Origin: JADLDB01 sp040755835
Lineage (GTDB): Bacteria; Myxococcota; Myxococcia; Myxococcales; Myxococcaceae
Reading direction: 5' to 3'
DNA: 64,000 bases
Assembly (NCBI GenBank): GCA_040755835.1
Contig: JBFMAB010000084.1
Coordinates: 8,410 to 72,409, forward strand
The notes beneath the pieces were generated by a model. It was not told where the DNA came from. It saw only the letters and a program-made list of their open reading frames with translations, and did no database searches. Position numbers and translations under genes: made by a program. Of the stretch, positions 30,670 through 39,427 are shown one piece after another. How positions within the stretch are numbered: position 1 is the stretch's first letter; the number at the start of each line of letters is the position of its first letter.

Positions 30670-31751
30670 GCGCCCACGTCCTGCTGGTCGAAGACAACCG
30701 GGACTTCATCGAGAACCTCCGGGAGATCCTCGAGGACCTCGGGCACCAGGTGCGCAGCGCGGAGTCGTGCGCCGACGCGCTGAAGGTGGGCCGCGGCTGG
30801 GTCGAGGTCGCGCTGGTCGATCTCAAGCTGCCCGACGGCGACGGCACCACGCTGGCCTCGCAGCTCAAGGACGAGAACCCGGACTGCGAGGTGGTGCTCC
30901 TCACCGGCCACGCGTCGGTGGAGTCCGCCGCGGCGGCGGTGCGCGCAGGCGTGTGGGCCTACCTGATGAAGCCCCTGTCCACGCCGGACCTCCTGGCGAC
31001 GCTGGACAAGGCCGTGCGCCACGTGAAGACGCAGGTGGAGAAGCGCGAGCTGACCCGCCGCGCGCAGATGGCCGAGAAGCTGGCGGCGGTGGGCACGCTG
31101 ACCGCGGGCCTGTCCCACGAGATCCGCAACCCGCTCAACGCCGCGGCGCTGCAGCTTGCGGTGCTGGAGCGCCGGGTGAAGAAGCTCGCTCCGGAACTCC
31201 AGCTCCCGCTGCTGCAGCCGCTCACCCTGGTGCGCGACGAGATCCGCCGGCTCGAGCACATCCTCCAGGACTTTCTGCAGTTCGCGCGACCGGCCGCGCT
31301 CACGCTGCGCCCCACCCACCTCAAGCCGCTGGCCGAGAAGGTGTGGGCCTTCCTCGAGACGGACGCGGAGCGGCGCGGCGCGAAGCTGGAGCTGTTGTGC
31401 GGCGAGGCGCCGGTGATCTCCGCCGACGAGGACCAGCTCCGGCAGGTGCTGATGAACCTGTCGCTCAACGCGCTGGACGCGGCGGGTCCCGACGGCACGG
31501 TGCGGCTCACCTGCGAGGACGATCCCGAGCGCCCCGACTACGTGCTGCTCCACGTCGACGACAGCGGCCCGGGCGTGCCCGACGACGCGATGTCGCGCCT
31601 CTTCGAGCCGTTCTTCACCACCAAGGCCAACGGCTCGGGGCTGGGCCTGCCGATCTCCAACGCGATCGTCTCGCAGCACGGCGGGCGCATCACCGTCTCG
31701 CGGGGCCCGCTCGGGGGCGCCCGCTTCACCGTGCACCTGCCGCGCAGCTGA
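30666..31751 (+). CDS. Hybrid REC-histidine kinase
   Basis: 361 aa. The N-terminal receiver (Asp52 in LVDLKLPDGDG, Lys102) is followed by a HisKA helix with His151 (GLSHEIRNPLNAA) and an HATPase domain (LMNLSLNALDAAG, DDSGPGVPDD, GSGLGLPISNAIV). No sensor or membrane part, so it likely receives its signal as phosphate through the receiver from the upstream kinases. Third gene of the operon; its stop faces that of the sigma-54 regulator gene 9 bp away, the likely downstream target. Confidence 0.9.
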   Translation: MSAHVLLVEDNRDFIENLREILEDLGHQVRSAESCADALKVGRGWVEVALVDLKLPDGDGTTLASQLKDENPDCEVVLLTGHASVESAAAAVRAGVWAYLMKPLSTPDLLATLDKAVRHVKTQVEKRELTRRAQMAEKLAAVGTLTAGLSHEIRNPLNAAALQLAVLERRVKKLAPELQLPLLQPLTLVRDEIRRLEHILQDFLQFARPAALTLRPTHLKPLAEKVWAFLETDAERRGAKLELLCGEAPVISADEDQLRQVLMNLSLNALDAAGPDGTVRLTCEDDPERPDYVLLHVDDSGPGVPDDAMSRLFEPFFTTKANGSGLGLPISNAIVSQHGGRITVSRGPLGGARFTVHLPRS

Positions 31752-31759
31752 CGAAGCCG

Positions 31760-33142
31760 TCAGTTGTTCGACGGCCGCGACGCGTCCGCGTCCTGCTGCG
31801 CGTACTCCTTGAGCCGGTACTGGATCTTCCGCACGCTGATGCCCAGCACGTCGGCGGCGCGCGACGTCGAGCCGTCCACCATCTCCAGCGTGCGGAGGAT
31901 GGCCTCGCGCTCGATCTCGTACAGCGTCGCGCCGGGGATGAGCGCGTCCGGCGAGCGATCGCGCGGGCGCGGGCCGCGCAGCGTCGGCGGGAGGTCGTCG
32001 CCGGTCAGCTCGGTGCCGCGCGCCAGCACCACCGCGCGCTCCACCACGTTGCCCAGCTCGCGGACGTTGCCCGGCCAGTCGTAGGACAACAGCGCGTTCA
32101 GCGTACCGGGGGCCAGCCCGCGCACCTCCTTGCCGTGCAGCTCGCTGTAGCGCTCGATGAAGTGCGCGACGAGCGCGGGGATGTCGCTCTTGCGCTTCCG
32201 GAGCGGCGGCAGCGTCACCGACACCACGTTGAGGCGGTAGTAGAGGTCCTCGCGGAACCGGCCGGCCTTCACCTCGGCGGCGAGGTCCTTGTTGGTGGCC
32301 GCGACGACGCGCACGTCCACCTTCAGGGTGGTGGTGCCGCCGACGCGCTCGAACTCTCGCTGCTGCAAGACGCGCAGCAGCTTCACCTGCAGGCTGGGGG
32401 AGATGTCGCCGATCTCGTCGAGGAACAGGGTGCCGTTGTCGGCGAGCTCGAAGCGGCCTTCGCGGCGGCCCACCGCGCCGGTGAAGCTGCCTTTCTCGTG
32501 GCCGAACAGCTCGCTCTCGAGCAAGGTCTCGGACAGCGCGGCGCAGGGCACCTTCACGAAGGGCTTCGAGCGCCGCGGCGACTCCTCGTGGATCGCCTGG
32601 GCGATGAGCTCCTTTCCCGTGCCCGACTCGCCGAGAATGAGGACCGTGGCCCGCGTCGGCGCCGCCCGCTTCACCACGTCGAACACCGCCTGCAGCTCGG
32701 GGCTGTCGCCGACGATGTTGGAGAACTGGTATTTCTCGCGGATCCGCTCCCGCAGCAGCTGGTTGTCGCGCATCAGCTGGCGCTTCTCGAGCGCCTTCTC
32801 GAGCCGCGCCGTCACCGCGCCGACGTCGAGCGGCTTGGTGAGGTAGTCCTCCGCGCCGCGCCGCATCGCCTCGACGGCCGTCTCGATGCTGCCGAACGCC
32901 GTCATCATGATGAACAGCGCCTCGTGGCCGTCCTCGCGCGCGCGCTTGAGCAGCGACAGCCCGTCCATCTTCGGCATGCGCACGTCGCACAGCACCGCGT
33001 CGGGGCGGAACTCGGCCAGCGCCTCGAGGCCTTCCTCGCCGTCGCCGGCTTCCCGGACCTCGTACCCCTCGTCCGTCAGCAGGCTCTTCAAGGCGTCGCG
33101 CGCGTTGCGCTCGTCGTCGACGATCAGTATCCGGTGGGTCAT
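31760..33142 (-). CDS. NtrC-family sigma-54-dependent response regulator
   Basis: 460 aa. Receiver (Asp53 in LCDVRMPKMDG), AAA+ domain (Walker A GESGTGKE; FLDEIGDISPSLQVKLLRVLQ; VVAATNKDL; YYRLNVVSVTLPPLRKRK; WPGNVRELGN) and a Fis-type HTH at the end (SRAADVLGISVRKIQYRL). The loop that contacts sigma-54 reads GSFTGA instead of GAFTGA. Convergent with the kinase operon, which makes it the natural output of that phosphorelay; targets unknown. Confidence 0.93.
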   Translation of the reverse strand: MTHRILIVDDERNARDALKSLLTDEGYEVREAGDGEEGLEALAEFRPDAVLCDVRMPKMDGLSLLKRAREDGHEALFIMMTAFGSIETAVEAMRRGAEDYLTKPLDVGAVTARLEKALEKRQLMRDNQLLRERIREKYQFSNIVGDSPELQAVFDVVKRAAPTRATVLILGESGTGKELIAQAIHEESPRRSKPFVKVPCAALSETLLESELFGHEKGSFTGAVGRREGRFELADNGTLFLDEIGDISPSLQVKLLRVLQQREFERVGGTTTLKVDVRVVAATNKDLAAEVKAGRFREDLYYRLNVVSVTLPPLRKRKSDIPALVAHFIERYSELHGKEVRGLAPGTLNALLSYDWPGNVRELGNVVERAVVLARGTELTGDDLPPTLRGPRPRDRSPDALIPGATLYEIEREAILRTLEMVDGSTSRAADVLGISVRKIQYRLKEYAQQDADASRPSNN

Positions 33143-33191
33143 GTGCAGTTCCTGCGTCCGGCTGGACGGAAGTGCAAGGGTTGCGTGCCGC

Positions 33192-33605
33192 TTAGCGCAC
33201 GACGAGGACGGGTTTCTTGCAAATGTGGACGAGCCGGTCCGTGGTGCTGCCGACCAGGACGCGGGAGACGGCGCCGCGGCCCTTGCTGCCGACGACGACG
33301 AGATCGTAGCCCTCGGTGTCGGCGAGATCGGTGAGGCGCTCGGCGGGCGAGCCGGTGAGGCAGACGCGGCGCAGGCCCGGCTGGCCCAGCTCTTTCGCGG
33401 CCTGTTCGAGGAGCAGCTCCCCTGCTTTCACGGCCTGTTCGGCCAGCTCCCCCGCGGCGAACGGGACCTCGGCGGGAATGAGCACCTGCGGCACGACGTA
33501 GGCCAGGGTGACTTCGCCGTGGGTCTTCGCGGCGAGCTGAAGCGCGGTCCGCGCGGCGTGGATCGCCGGCTCCGAGCCATCGATGGCGACGAGGATTTTC
33601 TTCAT
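33192..33605 (-). CDS. Universal stress protein (UspA family)
   Basis: 137 aa, one Usp domain. It begins MKKILVAIDGSEPA and has the ATP-binding pattern G-x2-G-x9-G-S/T (VGSKGRGAVSRVLVGSTTD) near the C-terminus. Probably an ATP-binding dimer. Strong ribosome site (GGAGGTGA) before the ATG. Ends about 50 bp before the NtrC-type gene on the same strand; the cytochrome gene diverges 102 bp away. In many bacteria such Usp genes sit with low-oxygen respiration genes, as here. Confidence 0.93.
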   Translation of the reverse strand: MKKILVAIDGSEPAIHAARTALQLAAKTHGEVTLAYVVPQVLIPAEVPFAAGELAEQAVKAGELLLEQAAKELGQPGLRRVCLTGSPAERLTDLADTEGYDLVVVGSKGRGAVSRVLVGSTTDRLVHICKKPVLVVR

Positions 33606-33707
33606 GGCGTCACCTCCAGAGCTGTCGACGCCCTGTGCGGTGCATGCCGCGGGCCGACGGTGGCCGGCGGGTTGCTTCCAGTCAGCCCTGGCACAGGGAG
33701 GCAGCCC

Positions 33708-34193
33708 ATGAGGTGGACGCGCATGGCCGTGCTGGTGGTGGTGGCGCTCGCCGTGGCCTCGGCCGAGGCCAGCCCGCCGCCCGGGAAGGCGCCGCCGCCG
33801 AAGGATCCGTCGACGCCCGGGCTGAAGCCGCCGGACTACCTCGGCGAGTTGGCGCGGCAGCTGCTCAAGGAGCGCATGGGCCGGCACGGGCGCGACACCT
33901 CGCGGCTCGTGCAGGCCGTCGTCCTGCTCGAGCGCGACGTGGTGAAGGAGTTGGCGCAGTCGCTTGCCAACGAGCCGCGCATCACCCGGCCCACGCCCGG
34001 CGCCACCGACGAGTTGAACACCGCGCTCCCCGAGCGATTCTTCGTGCGCCAGGACGAGCTGCGCGAGCGCGCCAGGGCGCTGGTGAGCGCGGCGAAGGGC
34101 GGCACCGACGACGAGCTGGCCAGCCGCCTGGGCGACCTGGTGCGCACCTGCGTCGGCTGCCACTCGGCCTACCTCGAGCCCCCGGCCCGCTGA
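33708..34193 (+). CDS. Exported monoheme cytochrome c, C-terminal CXXCH
   Basis: 161 aa. Signal peptide (MAVLVVVALAVASAEAS), a proline-rich stretch, then a mostly helical domain ending in the only heme motif, CVGCH (148-152), 9 residues from the end. A C-terminal heme site after helices resembles cytochrome c' (four-helix bundle) rather than ordinary class I cytochromes. That is an inference from layout. Periplasmic electron transfer or gas binding is likely. It lies next to the cbb3 oxidase cluster. Confidence 0.78.
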   Translation: MRWTRMAVLVVVALAVASAEASPPPGKAPPPKDPSTPGLKPPDYLGELARQLLKERMGRHGRDTSRLVQAVVLLERDVVKELAQSLANEPRITRPTPGATDELNTALPERFFVRQDELRERARALVSAAKGGTDDELASRLGDLVRTCVGCHSAYLEPPAR

Positions 34194-34311
34194 CGGCGCA
34201 AAGGCTGCGGGGCGCTCCCGCGGTGGGCGGCCACGACGCGCGCCCTGCCGCGCGGCGAGGCTTGCCGCGGGTCACGCTGGGGCCCGCCGCTTGCAGGTTG
34301 CGGCGCGGACG

Positions 34312-34584
34312 ATGTCGGCCACGGGGAGGCACAGCTTCACGACGGCGATGGTGCGCGAGGCCCGGCAGGCGCTCGAGGGTCGCCGCGCGTCGCTCCGCGG
34401 GCGGCCGACGACGCCGGACATCGAGCGCGAGCTGCAGGAGCTGGACGGGGCGATTCAACGCATCGACGCGGGCACGTGGGGCCGCTGCGAGCGCTGCGGT
34501 GGCGCCGTGGGGCGCGATCGCCTGCGGGCGCTGCCGGAGACGCGGTTGTGCCTGCCCTGCGCGCGGCTCCCGCCGGCGCCCTGA
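34312..34584 (+). CDS. DksA/TraR-type C4 zinc finger protein
   Basis: 90 aa from ATG 34312 (a TTG at 34291 would add 7 residues). A helical N-terminal part (ERELQELDGAIQRIDAGTWG) leads into a four-cysteine zinc finger (CERCGG, 17 residues, CLPC), the hallmark of DksA/TraR proteins. DksA itself is longer and works with ppGpp on RNA polymerase. This short form may bind the polymerase secondary channel, but the coiled-coil tip acids cannot be assigned. Convergent with ccoG. Confidence 0.82.
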   Translation: MSATGRHSFTTAMVREARQALEGRRASLRGRPTTPDIERELQELDGAIQRIDAGTWGRCERCGGAVGRDRLRALPETRLCLPCARLPPAP

Positions 34585-34602
34585 GCAGGCCGCCCGCGGC
34601 GG

Positions 34603-36000
34603 CTACGGCGCGATGCCCAGCGGTGCGAGGAAGCGGATCGTCTTCTGCCGCACCACGCCCGACGCGTCGTCCTTCACCTCGAGCACCAGGTCCACCGGCT
34701 TGCCGAGGTGCGCCTTGTCGATGGACACGGACACCGGCACCTGCGTGTCGCTGAGCGACGGCAGCTCGACGTCCGGCGTGCCGATGACGACGTCGGCGGG
34801 CACCGGCGCGGTGAGCGACAGGTGGAACGTCGCCGGCCCCGGGTTCTTGTTGAAGAGGTGCACCTGGAACGGGTTGCGCACGGTGGCGCCGTCGACGATG
34901 AACGGGTTCGCGCCGCGCGGGCGGAAGACGTTGGCCTCGAACGGCGTGCGGGTCGCCAGCGAGATGACCAGCGTGACGATCGACAGCGCCATCAGCGCGC
35001 CGTAGACGAGCACGCGCGGGCGCAGCACCCGCCGCGGCTGGCCCGCGAGCTCGGACTGGGACGCAAAGCCGACCAGCCCGCGGGGCTTGCCGATCCTGTC
35101 CATCACCTCGTCGCACGCGTCGACGCACTGGTTGCACGCGAGGCACTCCATCTGCAACCCGTTGCGAATGTCGATGCCCGTGGGGCACACCACCACGCAG
35201 CGCTTGCAGTCGATGCAGTCGCCCTGCTTCGGCGCGCCCGGCGGCGGGTTCTTCACCAGCTTCCCGCGCGGCTCTCCGCGGGCCTCGTTGTAGGAGACGG
35301 TGACCGAGTCCCTGTCGTGCAGCACCGACTGCAGGCGGCCGTACGGGCACAGCACCACGCAGAACTGCTCGCGGAACCAGGTGAAGTTGAAGGTGAGGAT
35401 CGCGGTGAAGCCGGCGGTGAGGAAGAAGGCCTCCCAGTGGCTCGACGGGCCATCCTCGATCATCAGCCACAGCTCCCTCGGCGAGACGAAGAGCGCGGTC
35501 GCGGTGTGGGCGATCACCAACGACACCACGAAGAACGCGAGGTACTTCACCAAGCGGCGCGCGGCCTTCCCCGCCGACATCGGCTCGCTGGCCAGCTTGA
35601 GCCGCTTCTCCCGCGGGCCGTCGATGAGCCGCTCGATGGGCCGGTACACGCCTTCGAGGAACACCGTCTGCGGGCACGCCCAGCCGCACCACACGCGGCC
35701 CCGCCACGCGGTCACCAGGAGCAGCCCGAAGGCGACGGTGAGCGCGAACAGCAGCACCAACCAGAAGTCCTGGGCGTTGAAGGTGTTGCCGAACAGGTAG
35801 AAGCGCCGGTGCTGGACGTCCAGCTGGATCATCGGGTGCCCGCCCACCGGGACGAACGGGGCCAGCACGTAGAAGGCGATGAGCGCGCCGAACACGATCC
35901 GTCGCGCACGAATCCACCGGCCCTTCACGTCTGCCGGGTGCAGCATGAGCCGCGAGCCGTCAGGCTTCATCGACCCGAGGATGGGAGCGGGGGCTTGCAT
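34603..36000 (-). CDS. ccoG: cbb3 oxidase accessory protein CcoG (polyferredoxin)
   Basis: 465 aa. Membrane Fe-S protein required for copper delivery and assembly of cbb3 oxidase. It has several membrane helices, the RVWCGWACPQTVFLEGVYRPIE motif, and two 4Fe-4S sites (CIDCKRCVVVCPTGIDIRNG; CLACNQCVDACDEVM). A C-terminal Ig-like periplasmic domain (FixG) follows. Last gene of the leftward cco cluster, 119 bp after ccoP, with a GC-rich inverted repeat in the gap. Confidence 0.95.
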   Translation of the reverse strand: MQAPAPILGSMKPDGSRLMLHPADVKGRWIRARRIVFGALIAFYVLAPFVPVGGHPMIQLDVQHRRFYLFGNTFNAQDFWLVLLFALTVAFGLLLVTAWRGRVWCGWACPQTVFLEGVYRPIERLIDGPREKRLKLASEPMSAGKAARRLVKYLAFFVVSLVIAHTATALFVSPRELWLMIEDGPSSHWEAFFLTAGFTAILTFNFTWFREQFCVVLCPYGRLQSVLHDRDSVTVSYNEARGEPRGKLVKNPPPGAPKQGDCIDCKRCVVVCPTGIDIRNGLQMECLACNQCVDACDEVMDRIGKPRGLVGFASQSELAGQPRRVLRPRVLVYGALMALSIVTLVISLATRTPFEANVFRPRGANPFIVDGATVRNPFQVHLFNKNPGPATFHLSLTAPVPADVVIGTPDVELPSLSDTQVPVSVSIDKAHLGKPVDLVLEVKDDASGVVRQKTIRFLAPLGIAP

Positions 36001-36061
36001 GGTGTCTCCAGCCTGGGGTGAGAGCCCCTGGGCGCCGAGGTGGTTCGACGCTCCATGACGT

Positions 36062-36092
36062 GGGGGCGGGCCACCTGCTGGCGCCCGCCCCC
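36062..36092. repeat. GC-rich inverted repeat between ccoP and ccoG
   Basis: Arms GGGGGCGGGC (36062-36071) and GCCCGCCCCC (36083-36092), perfect 10-bp stem, 11-nt loop. No T-run follows on either strand, so it is not a standard terminator. It could stabilise the upstream mRNA or lower ccoG expression. Confidence 0.6.
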
Positions 36093-36119
36093 GTCAGCTC
36101 ACGAAGACCGTCGAGGCGG

Positions 36120-36674
36120 TCAGTCGAGCGGCTCGCCCTGCGGCTCTTTCCCGGCGACGTTGGTGTTGCGGATCGACAGCACGTACGCGGTCACCTTGCG
36201 GACCTTGTCCGGCCCCAGCACCGGGCCCCACGGCGGCATGCCCTTGTCGGGGAAGCCCTGGTCGACGGCCCTGGCGAGGTCCGTGGGCTTGTTGCCATGG
36301 ATCCAGAACTTGTCCGTGAGGTTCGGCCCGACGAGACCGTTCGCCTCCTGCCCATGGCAGGACGCGCAGGTGCCGGCGAAGACCTCCTTGCCGGCCGCGA
36401 CCATCGCCGGGTCCTTCGCCAGGTCGGCCAGCGCTTCGTCGCTCATCGGGTTCGCCGCCGCGCGCGCCTTCTTCAGCGCGTCGACGTCCGCCCGGTACAC
36501 CTCGGGCGGGTTCGGCATCTGCCTGGTGGTGTGGAACACGAACCAGTAGCCGAAGCCGAACACCATGGTGGCGAAGAGGATGAACAGCCACCAGTTCGGC
36601 AGCTGGTTGTCCTCCTCGCGAATGTCGTCGTAGACGTGGACGACCTTGTCGCTGTTGTTCTCAGGGGAAGTCAC
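36120..36674 (-). CDS. ccoP: cbb3 oxidase cytochrome c subunit CcoP, monoheme form
   Basis: 184 aa, clearly shorter than the usual diheme CcoP (about 300). N-terminal membrane anchor (NWWLFILFATMVFGFGYWFVF) after VYDDIREEDNQLP, the typical CcoP start, then a single class I cytochrome domain with CASCH and a distal Met in DKGMPPWG. The second heme domain is absent and no frameshift is evident. It would pass electrons from soluble donors to CcoNO. Overlaps ccoQ by 4 bp. Confidence 0.92.
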   Translation of the reverse strand: MTSPENNSDKVVHVYDDIREEDNQLPNWWLFILFATMVFGFGYWFVFHTTRQMPNPPEVYRADVDALKKARAAANPMSDEALADLAKDPAMVAAGKEVFAGTCASCHGQEANGLVGPNLTDKFWIHGNKPTDLARAVDQGFPDKGMPPWGPVLGPDKVRKVTAYVLSIRNTNVAGKEPQGEPLD

Positions 36675-36865
36675 GGCGTCACCTCACGGTCATTGCGAAC
36701 GTCGCGTCCATCGGACAGGGGCAGCTGCGCCACCGGCGAGAAGTCGGACTTCGACTTCCACGCGAAGGTGCGCAGCAACATCAGGGTGAACATCACGAGG
36801 AAGAGACCCAGCGCGAAGAGCGGCAGCGCGGTCCACTCCATGTTGGCGAAGAACTGCCGGTACAT
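36671..36865 (-). CDS. ccoQ: Small cbb3 oxidase subunit CcoQ-like
   Basis: 64 aa. One membrane helix (LPLFALGLFLVMFTLMLLRTF) followed by a short charged tail, in the conserved slot between ccoNO and ccoP. CcoQ/FixQ stabilises the complex. Sequence is poorly conserved in this family, so the call rests on size, helix and position. Starts 3 bp after ccoNO and overlaps ccoP by 4 bp. Confidence 0.85.
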   Translation of the reverse strand: MYRQFFANMEWTALPLFALGLFLVMFTLMLLRTFAWKSKSDFSPVAQLPLSDGRDVRNDREVTP

Positions 36866-36868
36866 GGC

Positions 36869-39223
36869 CTAGCGCCCTCCTCCGACGTGCGGCACGCCCA
36901 CCTCGGCGGTGGGCTGCGCGGTGTCGCTCAAGGGCACGCCCTGGTCGCGGCCGAGCCGCTGCAGGTAGGCGATGAGCGCCACCATGTCCGAGTTCCACTT
37001 CACCTGGACGCCGTTCTTCGCGAGGTCCGCGACGATCGTGTTGGCCTGCTTCTGCTCGTTCGCCTCGGCCGCGTCGATGTCCGCGTCGGTGTACGGCACG
37101 CCCAGCGAGCGCATGACGGACAGGCGCTTGCCCGCCAGCTTCGAGTCGAACGTCCACTCCGCGAGCCACTGGTAGGGGGGCATGTTGCTGCCCGGGCTGG
37201 TGGAGCGCGGATCCATCAGGTGCGTGTAGTGCCAGAGGTTCGGGTACCGGCCGCCGATGCGGTGGAGGTCCGGGCCGGTGCGCTTGCTGCCCCACTGGAA
37301 CGGGTGGTCGTAGATGAACTCCTCCGCGCGGCTCGCTTCGCCGTAGCGCAGGTACTCGTGCACCATCGGCCGCACCATCTGCGAGTGGCAGACGTAGCAG
37401 CCTTCGCGCTGGTAGATGTCGCGGCCCTGCAGCTCGAGCGAGGTATACGGCTTCTGCGCGTTCCCCGTCTCGGGCACGGCCTGCTTCACGAGGATGGTCG
37501 GGAGCAGCTCGGCGACGCCGCCGACCAGCACGGACAGCAGCACCAGCACCGTGAAGCCCAGCGGCCGGCGCTCGATGATGCCGAACCACGACGGCTTTCC
37601 GGCCGAGCGCTCCTTCTTGTTCAGCACGTAGGCCACTTCGCCCACCACCAGCACGGCGACCGAGAGGCCGACCGCCAGGGCCGCGCTGTCCACCACGAAG
37701 AACACGAGCGTGAAGATGAGGCCGATGACCGAGAACCAGAGCGGCCGGCCGGTGATGACCGCCAGCGCGCTCTCGCCGGGCTGCGGCGCCGCGGGCGCCT
37801 CGACGGTGACCTCGACGGTGGTGTTCTGCGCGGACGCGCCGCTGAGCGTCTTGAGCAGGTTCCAGATCATCATCAAGAAGCCCGTCAGGTACAGCGTGCC
37901 GCCGAGCGCGCGGACGATGTACATCGGACGGATCGCCAGGAGCGTCTCGGTGAAGCTGGTGTACGTCAGCGTCCCGTCGGCGTTCTGCGCCTGCCACATG
38001 AGGCCCTGGTTCACACCGGAGACCCACATCGAGACCATGTAGAGGACGATGCCGACGGTCGCGAGCCAGAAGTGCGCGTCCGCGGCCTTCTTCGAGTACA
38101 GCGGCTTGTTCCACAGCCGCGGCGCCATCCAATAGAACATGCCGGCCGCCATGAGGCCGTTCCAACCGAGCGCGCCGCCGTGCGCGTGGCCGATGATCCA
38201 GTCCGTGTAGTGCGCGAGCGCCGACACGGACTTGATGGAGAGCAGCGGGCCTTCGAACGTCGACATGCCGTAGAACGTGACGCCGGCGACGTAGAACTTG
38301 AGCACCGGATCTTCGCGCACCTTGTTCCACGCGCCGCGCAGCGTGAGCAGGCCGTTGAGCATGCCGCCCCACGACGGCGCCCACAGCATGAGCGAGAAGA
38401 TCATGCCCAGCGACTGGGCCCAGTCCGGCAGCGCCGTGTAGAGCAGGTGGTGCGGACCGGCCCAGATGTACATGAAGACCAGCGCCCAGAAGTGCACGAT
38501 GGACAGCCGGTACGAGTACACCGGCCGCTCCGCCGCCTTCGGGAGGAAGTAGTACATGATCCCCAGGATGGGCGTGGTGAGGAAGAAGGCGACGGCGTTG
38601 TGGCCGTACCACCACTGCACCAGCGCGTCCTGCACGCCGGCGAACGCCGAGTAGCTCTTCAAGAACGACATCGGCAGCGCGAACGAGTTGACGATGTGGA
38701 GCACCGCCACCGTGATGATGGTGGCGATGTAGAACCAGATCGCCACGTACAGGTGCTTCTCGTTCCGCTTCGCGAGCGTCCAGAAGAAGTTGATCGCGAA
38801 GACGACCCAGACGAGCGCGATCGCGATGTCGATCGGCCACTCGAGCTCGGCGTACTCCTTCGACGTGGTGATGCCGAGCGGCAGGGTGATGGCCGCCGAC
38901 ACGATGATGAGCTGCCACCCCCAGAAGTGGATGCTGCTCAGCGTGTCGTTCGCCATGCGCGTCTTCAGCAGGCGCTGCGTCGAGTAATAGACGCCGGCGA
39001 ACATCATGTTGCCGACGAACGCGAAGATGACCGCGTTGGTGTGCAGCGGCCGCAGCCGGCTGAACGTGAGGTACGGAATGCCGAAGTTCAGCTGATGCCA
39101 GGCGAGCTGGCTGGCGATGATCACGCCGACCAGCAGGCCAACCGCGCCGAACAGGATCGACGCGAACATGAACTTGCGGACGATGCCGTCGTCGTACTCG
39201 ATGCGCTCGATGCGTGGACTCAT
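36869..39223 (-). CDS. ccoNO: Fused cbb3 cytochrome c oxidase subunits CcoN-CcoO
   Basis: 784 aa. Residues ~1-480 are the 12-helix catalytic subunit CcoN: LRPLHTNAVIFAFVGNM, QWWYGHNAVAFFLTTP, WAGPHHLLYTALPDWAQ and the paired His in DWIIGHAHGGALGWNG carry the heme and CuB ligands. A linker with extra membrane helices (~500-595) leads to CcoO, with heme motif CYVCH at ~608-612 and SQMVRPMVHEYLRYGE. Reduces O2 to water at high affinity. N-O fusion in one chain is known in some Deltaproteobacteria and Bacteroidetes. 3 bp gaps to both neighbours. Confidence 0.96.
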   Translation of the reverse strand: MSPRIERIEYDDGIVRKFMFASILFGAVGLLVGVIIASQLAWHQLNFGIPYLTFSRLRPLHTNAVIFAFVGNMMFAGVYYSTQRLLKTRMANDTLSSIHFWGWQLIIVSAAITLPLGITTSKEYAELEWPIDIAIALVWVVFAINFFWTLAKRNEKHLYVAIWFYIATIITVAVLHIVNSFALPMSFLKSYSAFAGVQDALVQWWYGHNAVAFFLTTPILGIMYYFLPKAAERPVYSYRLSIVHFWALVFMYIWAGPHHLLYTALPDWAQSLGMIFSLMLWAPSWGGMLNGLLTLRGAWNKVREDPVLKFYVAGVTFYGMSTFEGPLLSIKSVSALAHYTDWIIGHAHGGALGWNGLMAAGMFYWMAPRLWNKPLYSKKAADAHFWLATVGIVLYMVSMWVSGVNQGLMWQAQNADGTLTYTSFTETLLAIRPMYIVRALGGTLYLTGFLMMIWNLLKTLSGASAQNTTVEVTVEAPAAPQPGESALAVITGRPLWFSVIGLIFTLVFFVVDSAALAVGLSVAVLVVGEVAYVLNKKERSAGKPSWFGIIERRPLGFTVLVLLSVLVGGVAELLPTILVKQAVPETGNAQKPYTSLELQGRDIYQREGCYVCHSQMVRPMVHEYLRYGEASRAEEFIYDHPFQWGSKRTGPDLHRIGGRYPNLWHYTHLMDPRSTSPGSNMPPYQWLAEWTFDSKLAGKRLSVMRSLGVPYTDADIDAAEANEQKQANTIVADLAKNGVQVKWNSDMVALIAYLQRLGRDQGVPLSDTAQPTAEVGVPHVGGGR

Positions 39224-39226
39224 GGT

Positions 39227-39427
39227 TTACGACTCTCCCTGGGGAAGCGACTGCCGAGGCTGGATGGGTGGGGACTCCGAAGTCGGACGTGCGTCGTCCT
39301 CGAGCGGAGCAAGCGAGAGCCGGTCCGCGTGCTCCAGGGTTCGCGACCGGACGGTGAAGACGAACAACACGACGGCGCCAGCGACCAGCAACAGGCTGAC
39401 GAAGACCTGCAGGAGGATGACGCTCAT
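39227..39427 (-). CDS. ccoS: cbb3 oxidase assembly protein CcoS
   Basis: 66 aa. Begins MSVILLQVFVSLLLVAGAVV with one membrane helix and a polar tail, the standard CcoS form, needed for cofactor insertion into CcoN. Start overlaps the ccoI stop by 4 bp (ATGA); stop 3 bp before ccoNO. Confidence 0.9.
   Translation of the reverse strand: MSVILLQVFVSLLLVAGAVVLFVFTVRSRTLEHADRLSLAPLEDDARPTSESPPIQPRQSLPQGES

Noticed and set aside
33678..33707. Sigma-54 promoter before the cytochrome gene (TGGCACAGGGAGGCAG)
   Set aside because: The -24 part fits, but the GC doublet is not at the required distance and the -12 part is poor.
36062..36092. Terminator between ccoP and ccoG
   Set aside because: Strong stem but no T-tract on either strand, and ccoG continues in the same direction; recorded as an inverted repeat only.
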